NCBI GenBank assembly: GCA_040219275.1
Contig: JAVJSU010000011.1
Location: forward strand, 1-30,151
Source of the DNA: JAVJSU01 sp040219275
GTDB lineage: Bacteria; Chloroflexota; Anaerolineae; Aggregatilineales; Phototrophicaceae
DNA length: 30,151 bases
Direction of reading: 5' to 3'
In this document: positions 7,406 to 14,530 of the stretch, piece after piece
Numbering within the stretch: position 1 is the first letter of the stretch
Layout of the letters: each line of letters starts with the position of its first letter
Made by a program: the position numbers and the translations under genes
Notes under the pieces: model-generated
What the model saw: the letters and a program-made list of their open reading frames with translations, nothing else
What the model was told of the DNA's origin: nothing
Databases searched by the model: none

Positions 7406-7855
7406 CTAAGCCCGCCACACCCTCACTTCCCCGCCCAACGAAGACAATTCGATCCGCCACGGACTGAGCTTGAGTAGCCCATAGCCGGGATTATCAACCG
7501 AACCAAAAAACGGCGCGAGATCATAGCCGAGTGGTGGCGGGGTTGCGCCGAATAATTCCCAGATGCGAACTTTTTCTGTGCTATCGTCCACCCACTCTGC
7601 CTTGCAATCGACATAAACGGGGTTCAGCGGGTCTTTCATGTATGTCAGCGAGATATACGGATTTTCCGCCAGATGCTTTGCTTTGTGGGATTGTCTGCCG
7701 GTAGCGATCCAGCCGAGTCGCCCTTCCCAGATGGGATGCAACACCCGTGAACGCGGACGGTTGGCGCTGTTGATGGTCGTCACCGCACACCAGACCGCAC
7801 TATGCACACGCTGGATAAATTCCGCTTCGATCTCTTCAAATTGTTTAACTTCCAT
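7406..7855 (-). CDS. Pyridoxamine 5'-phosphate oxidase-like (PPOX) flavoprotein
   Basis: 149 residues of the split-barrel flavin-binding fold: AVWCAVTTINSANRPRSRVL (first strands), GWIATGRQSHKAKHLAENPY (the R-S-x-K-x-x-x-L pattern typical of FMN/F420-binding PPOX proteins) and VDCKAEWVDD. Length suits the small general-stress/pyridoxamine oxidase-like group rather than true PdxH. It probably binds FMN or F420 and acts as a small redox or stress protein; substrate unknown. AGGAGG lies 8 nt before the ATG. It stands alone, convergent with the glycan operon and divergent from the hsp20 region. Confidence 0.82.
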   Translation of the reverse strand: MEVKQFEEIEAEFIQRVHSAVWCAVTTINSANRPRSRVLHPIWEGRLGWIATGRQSHKAKHLAENPYISLTYMKDPLNPVYVDCKAEWVDDSTEKVRIWELFGATPPPLGYDLAPFFGSVDNPGYGLLKLSPWRIELSSLGGEVRVWRA

Positions 7856-8166
7856 AAATTCACCCTCCTAATGATCTATACACATAGTCTACCCAATTTC
7901 ACACTTCAATCACCGGAGTTCTGTAATCGCTTTGCATCTCCCGCGCTCCATGTGTTTCCGCGTTTTTCTTTCCTTCCGCACCACCGCGTTACATCTTTCA
8001 TCTTTTATTTTTTCTGCTTTTCCTCATTGCTCATTGCTTATTTTGAGTCCTTTTGGCGGAGCATTTGGCTCACTATGCGCGAACAATCTGTGCTATCCTG
8101 AGCAAAAATCAACCGTACTGTTCACTGACAATTGATTACGGTTTACTGACTACTATTCACTAAAAC

Positions 8167-8373
8167 TGCCAAATAAAGTGGCACTACTGCCAACCACGAT
8201 GGCACTACTGCCAATCTTTTTTGCCACAACCTTCCCTCAAAATCGGTAAAATGTGGCACTCTGGCACAAAAAAATAATATCGTCAAAAATCGCACTATAC
8301 TGCCAGACGATGGACGATCACAATAAATTATTTACTGATAACTGTTTACTGATAACTGACAACTAACGTGGCA
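8167..8373. repeat. Cluster of ten TGGCA/TGCCA half-sites
   Basis: TGGCA or its complement TGCCA starts at 8167, 8179, 8188, 8200, 8209, 8222, 8254, 8262, 8301 and 8369. Two are identical 15-mers, TGGCACTACTGCCAA, 21 bp apart (8179 and 8200), each an interrupted palindrome with 5-bp arms. About 0.4 occurrences would be expected by chance in this length. The cluster could be an operator array or a decaying intergenic repeat. Confidence 0.7.
8331..8358. repeat. 14-bp tandem repeat TTTACTGATAACTG x2
   Basis: Two perfect head-to-tail copies, followed by a degenerate third (ACAACTAAC). Related degenerate copies with ACTGTTCACTGACAATTGA-like sequence lie at about 8116-8160. Similar ACTGATAACTG runs are common in intergenic DNA of Cyanobacteria and some Chloroflexota, which is background knowledge and was not checked here. 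Confidence 0.75.
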
Positions 8374-8515
8374 CGGCACACCAGCGCCACTTATAAATTT
8401 CTTATGTTTGCATATGTTTTTTTTACACAGCGCATAAACTTTTCATACATTCGCGGCGTATAGTTGTGGACATAAACTAATCATAAATCCGACTTCAAAC
8501 AAGGAGTGACTAAAA

Positions 8516-8980
8516 ATGGCTACAATCGTACGTTGGAACCCGGTTCGTGAAATCGCCGCGATGCAAGATGTGATGGATCGCATTTTTGAAGAGAATCGCC
8601 GTGGCAATCGCAATAGCAACACGGTTAACACACGTTCGCTGGCGTTAGATGTCCATGAGAATGAAAACGCCTATACCGTCTTGACCGTTTTGCCGGGCAT
8701 CAATCCAGATACTATTGATGTGCGCCTGCATGATAATGTCCTGACCATCAGCGCAGAAATCGCCAAGCCAGACGTTGAGGAAAACACCCGTGTCCTGCTG
8801 AGTGAGCGCGTGTACGGCAAGTTCAGCCGGAGCATCAATCTGCCGAATGAAGTTGACGGTGATAACGTCGAAGCGGCATATGACAACGGCGTGCTGACCC
8901 TCACCCTGCCGAAGGTTGAAGAATCACAACCCCGTCAGATTCCAGTGCGCGTCAATAATCAGATCGCCAGCCAGAACTAA
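8516..8980 (+). CDS. hsp20: Small heat shock protein Hsp20 (alpha-crystallin family)
   Basis: 154 residues with a variable N-terminal arm (1-42), an alpha-crystallin domain (about 43-135) including LALDVHENENAYTVLTVLPG, the INPDTIDVRLHDNVLTISAE block and the hallmark GVLTLTLPK (125-133), and a C-terminal tail with an IPV motif (142-144) for oligomer contacts. Works as an ATP-independent holdase for unfolding proteins in the cytoplasm. AAGGAG lies 9 nt before the ATG. It is a single-gene unit closed by a strong terminator. The repeat cluster upstream is the only unusual regulatory feature; no CIRCE element was seen. Confidence 0.95.
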   Translation: MATIVRWNPVREIAAMQDVMDRIFEENRRGNRNSNTVNTRSLALDVHENENAYTVLTVLPGINPDTIDVRLHDNVLTISAEIAKPDVEENTRVLLSERVYGKFSRSINLPNEVDGDNVEAAYDNGVLTLTLPKVEESQPRQIPVRVNNQIASQN

Positions 8981-9001
8981 TCTAACCTGAACATCTCCCC
9001 G

Positions 9002-9034
9002 AAGGTGTGGTGAAACAATCGCCACACCTTTTTT
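9002..9034 (+). terminator. Intrinsic terminator of hsp20
   Basis: Perfect 9-bp stem AAGGTGTGG / CCACACCTT with an 11-nt loop, running directly into a T6 tract, 21 bases after the hsp20 stop. Confidence 0.92.
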
Positions 9035-9116
9035 GATTCCCTCAACTTTCCGTCCCATGAATGGTATGATGCAGTCCATAAATGACGGATAAGCTCACTA
9101 AGAGGGACGGAAACGA

Positions 9117-9665
9117 ATGAAAATCTATACCAGAACGGGCGACAAAGGCGAAACCAGTTTGTTTGCAGGTGGACGCGTCCCAAAACACGATCTGCGTGTG
9201 GAAGCCTATGGGACTGTCGATGAACTCAACTCGTTTCTAGGGTTAATCCGCACCTATGACCTTCCCGCCCCTGCCCCGGAATGGCTGGAAGATGTACAAA
9301 ATGTGTTGTTCACCGTCGGCGCAGATTTAGCAACCCCGCTGGATGCAACCGCCGAATGGCTCGTCCGTTTGGATGCCCTACCTGCGGAACGCCTCGAAGC
9401 ACAAATCGACACGATGGATGAAGCCCTCGCCCCGTTAAAAAGTTTTATCCTCCCCGGTGGCACATCCGCCGCCGCTACCACCCACATCGCGCGGACGGTC
9501 TGTCGCCGCGCGGAACGATTGTGCGTTGCCCTTGCAGAAGATCAAGCCACCAATGAGCAGGTCATCGTCTATCTGAATCGCTTATCTGATTTTCTGTTTA
9601 CGCTCTCGCGCTGGCTCAATCTCAAAGCTGGAGAGAGCGAAACGAAATGGTCGGTACGGTCATAA
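9117..9665 (+). CDS. pduO: Cob(I)yrinic acid a,c-diamide / cob(I)alamin adenosyltransferase, PduO type
   Basis: 182 residues, the usual length for single-domain PduO/MMAB adenosyltransferases. It has the ATP-binding N-terminus KIYTRTGDKGETSLFAGG, followed by VPKHDLRVEAYGTVDELNSF, then CRRAER (Arg-x-x-Glu region near 167-172 in family terms) and VIVYLNRLSDFLFTLSRWLN near the C-terminus, all conserved in the trimeric helical-bundle family. It transfers the adenosyl group of ATP to cob(I)alamin to make coenzyme B12. No other cobalamin gene is adjacent, which suggests salvage or a stand-alone unit. A TGGTATGAT extended -10-like box sits at 9062-9070 and GAGGGA lies upstream of the ATG. Confidence 0.95.
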   Translation: MKIYTRTGDKGETSLFAGGRVPKHDLRVEAYGTVDELNSFLGLIRTYDLPAPAPEWLEDVQNVLFTVGADLATPLDATAEWLVRLDALPAERLEAQIDTMDEALAPLKSFILPGGTSAAATTHIARTVCRRAERLCVALAEDQATNEQVIVYLNRLSDFLFTLSRWLNLKAGESETKWSVRS

Positions 9666-9721
9666 TCAGGCGCTGATTCAGCTGTTTGATATGAAACCAT
9701 CCCCTTAAAAACCAATTGTTA

Positions 9722-9750
9722 TTGACAACCGCAAAAAATAGGCGTATTCT
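9722..9750 (+). promoter_or_regulatory. Sigma-70-type promoter of the tetR gene
   Basis: TTGACA (9722-9727, perfect -35) and TATTCT (9745-9750) at exactly 17-bp spacing. It lies immediately upstream of the palindromic operator, so repression by blocking early transcription is plausible. Confidence 0.75.
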
Positions 9751-9760
9751 TGATTTATAA

Positions 9761-9781
9761 ATAAACCGCTGGTCGGTTTAT
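9761..9781. promoter_or_regulatory. Palindromic TetR-type operator
   Basis: Perfect 8-bp arms ATAAACCG / CGGTTTAT with a 5-bp centre CTGGT, placed between the tetR promoter and its start codon. The size and the AAACCG-GGTCGGTTT character match operators known for many TetR/AcrR repressors. Autoregulation is inferred. Confidence 0.75.
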
Positions 9782-9808
9782 GGAATATCAAGACGCAAGG
9801 CAGAGGGT

Positions 9809-10516
9809 ATGGCAAGAACAATCAACAAAGAGGAACACGCGAATAAGCGCAATGAAATCCTTGATGAAGTGCAGATGCTCATTTACACCAAAGGCTATGA
9901 GCAAATGACGATTCAAGACATCCTGAACAAGCTACAGATTTCAAAGGGGGCGTTTTATCACTACTTTGATTCAAAACAGGCGTTGCTGACCGCATTGTTA
10001 GAGCGCATACAGGATCAGATGGAGCAAATGCTCACGCCGATAGTGCAAAATCCTAATCAATCCGCCTTAGAAAAGCTAAACCTTTTCTTTGCTTCTATTG
10101 GACAGTGGAAAACAGCGCGACGGTCAATGCTGATGGGGATTTTGCGCGTCTGGTATAACGACGACAACGCCATCGTGCGCCAGAAAATGCGTATCAGTGT
10201 GGGTAGTCCGGTGGCTTCCCTGCTTACAGAGGTGATCCATCAGGGTATTGAAGAAGGCGTTTTGCAACCCGCCTATCCCGATCAGGTCGCGCATGTGATT
10301 TTTGGTTTGATGCAAAACCTCGGTGATAGCGTTTCAACGTCGTTACTGGCGTTTAATCCGAAAACGGACGATCTACAGTCGGTTCTAGATATAGTTCACA
10401 GCTACATCCATGCCATAGAAACGGTATTGGGTGCACCGGAAGGCAGTTTGCCCTTGTTCCCGGATGACCTGTTGAAAATCTGGTTTTTGCCGGAAGACGA
10501 AGCAGTGACCGAATAG
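9809..10516 (+). CDS. TetR/AcrR family transcriptional regulator
   Basis: 235 residues. The N-terminal TetR helix-turn-helix is clear: RNEILDEVQMLIYTKGYEQM then TIQDILNKLQISKGAFYHYF and DSKQALLTAL (about 14-62). The C-terminal all-helical ligand and dimer domain is divergent, as is usual, so no ligand can be named. It probably represses itself through the 21-bp palindrome upstream and may control the ABC exporter operon starting 130 bp downstream, a common regulator-efflux arrangement. AGAGGGT lies just before the ATG at 9809. The downstream gap holds only a weak CATCAA/TTGATG hairpin (10565-10588). Confidence 0.92.
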   Translation: MARTINKEEHANKRNEILDEVQMLIYTKGYEQMTIQDILNKLQISKGAFYHYFDSKQALLTALLERIQDQMEQMLTPIVQNPNQSALEKLNLFFASIGQWKTARRSMLMGILRVWYNDDNAIVRQKMRISVGSPVASLLTEVIHQGIEEGVLQPAYPDQVAHVIFGLMQNLGDSVSTSLLAFNPKTDDLQSVLDIVHSYIHAIETVLGAPEGSLPLFPDDLLKIWFLPEDEAVTE

Positions 10517-10646
10517 CAACACTATAAGCACAGACAAATAACTAAATCACAAACCTAAGGCGGTCATCAATAAACGTAACCGTTGATGGCTTTGTGTACC
10601 TAATTGACAGAGTAAAAACAAAGAGACAACAAGAAAGAAGGGTGCA

Positions 10647-11519
10647 ATGACTCATAGTGCCGTATCCGCACAGGGTTTGACATATCGTTACAGTAATGGG
10701 GATGTATTAGCAGTCGATCACATCAGTTTTGAGATTGCTGAGGGGGAGGTCTTCGGCTTTTTGGGACCGAACGGCGCAGGAAAATCAACAACGGTGAAAA
10801 TGCTCACAGGTCAGCTTCGCCCCGTTGAAGGGCACGCGTTGTTGCTCAACCGCGACATCAGCAAACACACGAACGAGGTTCAGGCAAATATCGGCGTGTC
10901 CTTCGAGACAACCAACCTCTATGAGCAGATGAGCGCGGCTGAAAATCTGACTCTATTCGCGCAATTGTTCGGCGTGAAGAACTTCAACGCCAGAAATCTG
11001 CTGGACAAAGTGGGGCTTGGTGCGCGGGAAAAAGACCGTGTCGCCAATTATTCAAAGGGGATGAAGCAACGCCTTATGCTGGCGCGCGCATTGGTGAATA
11101 CACCGCGTATTTTGTTTCTGGATGAACCGACAGATGGGCTTGATCCTGTCTCGTCACAGACGGTACATAGCATCATCCGTGAAGCCGCCGCTAATGGCAC
11201 AACCGTGTTTCTAACGACTCACGATATGCTGGAAGCCGATAAATTGTCGAATCGGGTGGCGTTCGTCAACAACGGCAAAATCGTCGCGCTGGATAAACCG
11301 TCAACACTGAAGCAGAAATATGGCAAGCGCGGCTTAAAGGTGGAGATCGAAACCGCCAGTGGTGATGTGGAAATGCGGGAAATTATTCTCGATGAGGGCG
11401 ATACACCGCAAAAAGTATTCGACCTGTTCCAGAATGAGCGCGTTATCACCGTGCATAGCGAAGAAGCCACGCTTGAGGAAATCTTCGTCGATATTACAGG
11501 CAGGAGGTTACTGGAATGA
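10647..11519 (+). CDS. ABC-2 type exporter, ATP-binding subunit
   Basis: 290 residues with Walker A GPNGAGKST (40-48), signature YSKGMKQR (135-142), Walker B ILFLDEP (155-161) with the DGLDP D-loop, and switch His192. The Q-loop position reads VSFETTNLYEQM, with Glu where most ABC proteins have Gln; I recall this VSFE form from other drug-export ABC-2 ATPases, so it is probably a family trait and not a defect. The C-terminal 70 residues form the regulatory extension common in DrrA-like ATPases. It energises the two permeases encoded next; the stop overlaps the following ATG by 4 nt (ATGA). Confidence 0.94.
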   Translation: MTHSAVSAQGLTYRYSNGDVLAVDHISFEIAEGEVFGFLGPNGAGKSTTVKMLTGQLRPVEGHALLLNRDISKHTNEVQANIGVSFETTNLYEQMSAAENLTLFAQLFGVKNFNARNLLDKVGLGAREKDRVANYSKGMKQRLMLARALVNTPRILFLDEPTDGLDPVSSQTVHSIIREAAANGTTVFLTTHDMLEADKLSNRVAFVNNGKIVALDKPSTLKQKYGKRGLKVEIETASGDVEMREIILDEGDTPQKVFDLFQNERVITVHSEEATLEEIFVDITGRRLLE

Positions 11520-12562
11520 TTCAGGCATTGGTACAAAAAGACATCAAGCTGTTTTTCCGCAATCAGTTTTTCGCGCTGATTACGGGACTCAGTCTGGTCA
11601 TTTATATCGCGCTCTATTTTGTTCTGCCGGATAGCGTGAACCAGAGTTTATCGTTTGCACTGTACACAGACGCATCCGATATGAGCGAGGTGTTCAACGG
11701 CAATGGGCTGGAAGCCGTGAGTTTTGACTCTCAAGAAGCCTTGATCGCCGCTGTCGAAAATGGGGATTATTCATCAGGGCTGGTTTTACCGTCGGCAATG
11801 GTGGATTCACGAACACAGGGCGAACAAATCACGCTACAGGTGTATTATGCGCCGGATACCACAACGGAAGAACGCGAGGCAATCAACAGTGTGTTCTCGG
11901 CGAAAGCCAGCGGACTCGTCGCGCCGGATGTCACAACTGCGCGCATCAATCGCGTGACGGAGGTTCTGGGGCGCTTTACTGAAGCGCCGATTCCGTTACG
12001 TGATCGCATGGTGCCGACGCTTGTCTTGCTGATTTTCACGGTGGAAGTGATGGGCATGGCGACCTTAATCGTCGAAGAGATCGAACACGGCACGGCGCGG
12101 GCGGTACTAATCACCCCGCTTGGCTTGCCACAATTTTTCACCAGCAAGGCGCTCATGGGGATCGGGCTGGCGTTTGTGCAGGTCTTTATCGTGGTTGCCA
12201 TCACGGGGAATCTTGCCACATCGCCGCTAATCATGATCGCAACGTTACTCGTCGGCAGTTTGTTGATTACGGGAATCGGCTTCCTGATCGCCTCGGTTGC
12301 GCGGGATATGATGTCCGTTATGGCGTGGGGGATGCTCATTCTAGTTGTGCTCACCCTGCCCGCCATTACGATCATATTACCGACGATTGGCGCGGGCTGG
12401 ATTGATCTGATCCCGACGTATTTTCTGGTGGATACCCTGCACCAGACGATGAATTTCGGCGCATCATGGGTGGATGTAACCTCGAATTTGCTGATCCTGC
12501 TGATTACAGGCGGGATTGCGATTTTACTCGGTAGTGTTTTATTGCGGAGGCGATTCTCATGA
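11516..12562 (+). CDS. ABC-2 type exporter permease, first subunit
   Basis: 348 residues. One hydrophobic segment near the N-terminus (about 18-40, after IKLFFRNQFFALITG) is followed by an extracytoplasmic domain of about 120 residues and then five further membrane segments (about 165-345), the ABC2_membrane_3 layout seen in drug and lipid exporters. AGGAGG precedes the ATG. It overlaps the ATPase and the next permease by ATGA at both ends, indicating translational coupling and probably a heterodimeric membrane part. Substrate unknown; the TetR neighbour suggests a xenobiotic or membrane-active compound. Confidence 0.9.
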   Translation: MIQALVQKDIKLFFRNQFFALITGLSLVIYIALYFVLPDSVNQSLSFALYTDASDMSEVFNGNGLEAVSFDSQEALIAAVENGDYSSGLVLPSAMVDSRTQGEQITLQVYYAPDTTTEEREAINSVFSAKASGLVAPDVTTARINRVTEVLGRFTEAPIPLRDRMVPTLVLLIFTVEVMGMATLIVEEIEHGTARAVLITPLGLPQFFTSKALMGIGLAFVQVFIVVAITGNLATSPLIMIATLLVGSLLITGIGFLIASVARDMMSVMAWGMLILVVLTLPAITIILPTIGAGWIDLIPTYFLVDTLHQTMNFGASWVDVTSNLLILLITGGIAILLGSVLLRRRFS

Positions 12563-13629
12563 ATATGAGACGAATTGGCGTACTTTTTACCAAAGAAATC
12601 CGGCAAGGTGCGAAGAATTTCTTCTTCATCTATGCCATTATCATGCCGGTGATCCTGTCGTTGATCGTCACGTTGGCGTTCGGGGATATTTTCTCGGCGA
12701 CACCGCGTTTAGGCATTTATGATGCAGGTGACTCGGCGATGACGGGCATCTTGAGCGCGGAACAACAAATCGAAACAACGCGCTATTCATCGGAATCAGC
12801 ACTCAGGGACGCGGTTGAACGCGGTTCTGTCACTGTCGGCTTGAGCTTGCCCGCAGATTTTGACGCAGCACTCAGCAACGATGCACAGTCCCAAATGACC
12901 ATCTTGGTCTGGAGCGAAGGCGTGGCGAGCAACATCACAGTCATCAACAGCGCCATCGACGAAGCACAGGCACAAATGACAGGCGCGGAATCACCCGTCA
13001 TCATTGAAGCCATCTCGCCCGGTGATGCACAGACGACCTCATGGACGGAACGCCTGTTACCGATGATTGTGTTGATGACGATTATTCTGGGTGGGGTGCT
13101 CATCCCATCGTCATCGCTGGTGGATGAAAAGCAAAAACGTACCTTAAACGCGCTGACCATCACGCCCGCCTCACTCATGGAGGTCTACTCCGCGAAAGCA
13201 CTCGCCGGTATCCTCGTGAGCATCATCATGGGCTTGATTGTGCTGGTGTTAAACAGCGCGTTCGGCGGTCAACCACTATTGTTGGTGCTGGTATTGGGCA
13301 TGGGTGCGGTGGCTTCATCCGTATTCGGGGTGTTGCTCGGCTCGCTGGTCAAGGACATCAACATGCTACTGGCGGTCATCAAAGCAGGCGGATTGGTGCT
13401 GTTTGCGCCCGCCTTAATCCAACTTGTGCCGAGTGTGCCACAGTGGATGGCGCAGGTCTTCCCGACCTACTATATGATGAACCCCGTGCTGGAAGTCAGC
13501 CAGAATGGGGCTGGATTGGGCGACATCATCGGCGAGTTGAGCGTGTTGCTGGCGGTCATCGGCGTGATGGTGGTTGCGCTGGTCGTGGTCATCGAACGTC
13601 AGCAAAAGCAATTGGCGCTGGCGGGTTAA
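12559..13629 (+). CDS. ABC-2 type exporter permease, second subunit
   Basis: 356 residues with the same architecture as its neighbour: a TM segment at about 20-42 (FFFIYAIIMPVILSLIVTLA), an extracytoplasmic domain including SALRDAVERGSVTVGLSLP, then a C-terminal membrane region starting near MIVLMTIILGGVLIPSS and including VDEKQKRTLNALTITP, a segment typical of ABC-2 exporters. GGAGG lies upstream and the start overlaps the preceding stop (ATGA). It is the last gene of the operon. Confidence 0.9.
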   Translation: MNMRRIGVLFTKEIRQGAKNFFFIYAIIMPVILSLIVTLAFGDIFSATPRLGIYDAGDSAMTGILSAEQQIETTRYSSESALRDAVERGSVTVGLSLPADFDAALSNDAQSQMTILVWSEGVASNITVINSAIDEAQAQMTGAESPVIIEAISPGDAQTTSWTERLLPMIVLMTIILGGVLIPSSSLVDEKQKRTLNALTITPASLMEVYSAKALAGILVSIIMGLIVLVLNSAFGGQPLLLVLVLGMGAVASSVFGVLLGSLVKDINMLLAVIKAGGLVLFAPALIQLVPSVPQWMAQVFPTYYMMNPVLEVSQNGAGLGDIIGELSVLLAVIGVMVVALVVVIERQQKQLALAG

Positions 13630-13642
13630 AATCATAATCTAC

Positions 13643-13673
13643 AGGGCAGTTTTCCATTATGGGGAACTGCCCT
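13643..13673. terminator. Hairpin between convergent genes
   Basis: Thirteen-base arms AGGGCAGTTTTCC / GGGGAACTGCCCT (nine perfect pairs at the base, two G-U pairs nearer the loop) around a 5-nt loop. It lies 14 bases after the exporter stop and 9 bases before the phosphatase stop. Neither strand shows a strong T run, so efficiency is uncertain, but the position suggests a shared terminator. Confidence 0.55.
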
Positions 13674-13681
13674 CTTCACCG

Positions 13682-14299
13682 CTAATACGGGCGCAGATAG
13701 GCATACTCCGGCACTTCGTCCACATCTTGCGTGTGGTAGGTAAAGGTGGAGATGGACGCTGTGGCGGGATATTCCTCCGGCAAGCCAAGCGTCAGCATAT
13801 ACCCCTGTTCACGCTTATCGAGTGGCGCATTCTTCGCAAACAGAAACATAAACGCGACAATATCGCCATGAGTCACCGCGGCGATTTCCTGCCCGTGATG
13901 CGCGTCCCGAATCGTGGCAAAAAAGTGTTGCGCTCGCTTCAACACATCGCTCTGAACTTCATACGGCGGTTGATTGCCCGTATACAAATCCCAATTAGTT
14001 TTCATTAACTCGCTTAAAAGTTCACCTTCACGCGGGGTAAGCACTTCATCAATGTGTTCGCTGGTTTTAACGCTCAATGCTGGATGCCCTTCCGCGATGA
14101 TTCCGGCGGTTTCCTGTGCGCGGGGTTGTGGGCTGGCGTAGATGGCGTTCAAGTTGCGTGCTTTAAGTGTCTCGCGGGCAGACGCGGCTTGTTTGCGTCC
14201 GGTTTGGCTCAGTTTATATTGGGGCAAGCGTCCATATAAAATGCCTTCAGGGTTATGAACTTCCCCGTGCCGGACGAGATGAATGATGGTTTTAGTCAT
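13682..14299 (-). CDS. Histidine phosphatase family protein (phosphoglycerate mutase-like)
   Basis: 205 residues with the family signature IIHLVRHGEVHNPEG (5-19; catalytic His11, Arg10, Glu13), the second Arg in SPQPRAQETAG (56-66), the acid region DEVLTPREGEL (84-94) and the second catalytic His144 in AVTHGDIVAF. All core catalytic residues are present. The branch includes cofactor-dependent mutases, alpha-ribazole phosphatase (CobC) and broad phosphatases; CobC is conceivable given PduO about 4 kb away, but nothing here decides. The ribosome binding site is weak (AGAGAAG). Single-gene unit. Confidence 0.9.
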   Translation of the reverse strand: MTKTIIHLVRHGEVHNPEGILYGRLPQYKLSQTGRKQAASARETLKARNLNAIYASPQPRAQETAGIIAEGHPALSVKTSEHIDEVLTPREGELLSELMKTNWDLYTGNQPPYEVQSDVLKRAQHFFATIRDAHHGQEIAAVTHGDIVAFMFLFAKNAPLDKREQGYMLTLGLPEEYPATASISTFTYHTQDVDEVPEYAYLRPY

Positions 14300-14344
14300 G
14301 AGCTTCTCTGATTAGTTTCGAATATAAGTCTATAGCTTATCGAA

Positions 14345-14400
14345 TTTTCCACTAAAACAGCAAAGAGGTGACCTTTTCATCAGTCACCTCTGGTGGAAAA
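14345..14400 (-). terminator. Nested double inverted repeat, likely terminator of the giant surface-protein gene
   Basis: Outer arms TTTTCCAC (14345-14352) and GTGGAAAA (14393-14400) enclose inner arms AGAGGTGAC (14364-14372) and GTCACCTCT (14383-14391). On the minus strand the inner hairpin is followed by TTGCTGTTTT, suiting termination of the transcript that ends its coding part at 14531. A further TTGAGGA/TCCTCAA palindrome lies at 14452-14473. Confidence 0.6.
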
Positions 14401-14530
14401 TTGTGCTTACTTCACCTCACTCGGGATGTGAGATGTATTTATCGCCTGAACTTGAGGAGACTCCTGTCCTCAATGTGCATCCGTGGAATTGCTTCTGGAT
14501 AACACGATTGGGACAGGCACTCCATTTATC

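Larger units (their letters stand above)
7856..8515. other. 660-bp intergenic region, pyrimidine-rich then repeat-rich
   Basis: No convincing gene was seen on either strand. Bases about 7958-8050 are strongly pyrimidine-rich on the plus strand. Bases 8110-8375 hold short repeats (listed separately), and 8410-8424 contains a T8 tract. The final part must carry the hsp20 promoter, but I could not assign boxes with confidence. Confidence 0.6.

Noticed and set aside
7802..8135. Plus-strand open frames of 67-99 codons in the gap before hsp20
   Set aside because: They overlap the flavoprotein gene antisense or run through a pyrimidine-rich tract, giving Phe/Ser/Leu-rich nonsense without ribosome binding sites.
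8160..8500. CIRCE element for HrcA control of hsp20
   Set aside because: The TTAGCACTC-N9-GAGTGCTAA consensus is absent; TGGCACTACTGCCA has different arms and spacing.
10565..10588. Terminator after tetR (CATCAA/TTGATG hairpin)
   Set aside because: The stem is only 6 bp, the loop 12 nt and no T run follows, so read-through into the exporter operon remains possible.
13682..14299. Naming the histidine phosphatase CobC
   Set aside because: The family motifs are shared by many phosphatases and there is no adjacent cobalamin cluster; PduO alone about 4 kb away is not enough.
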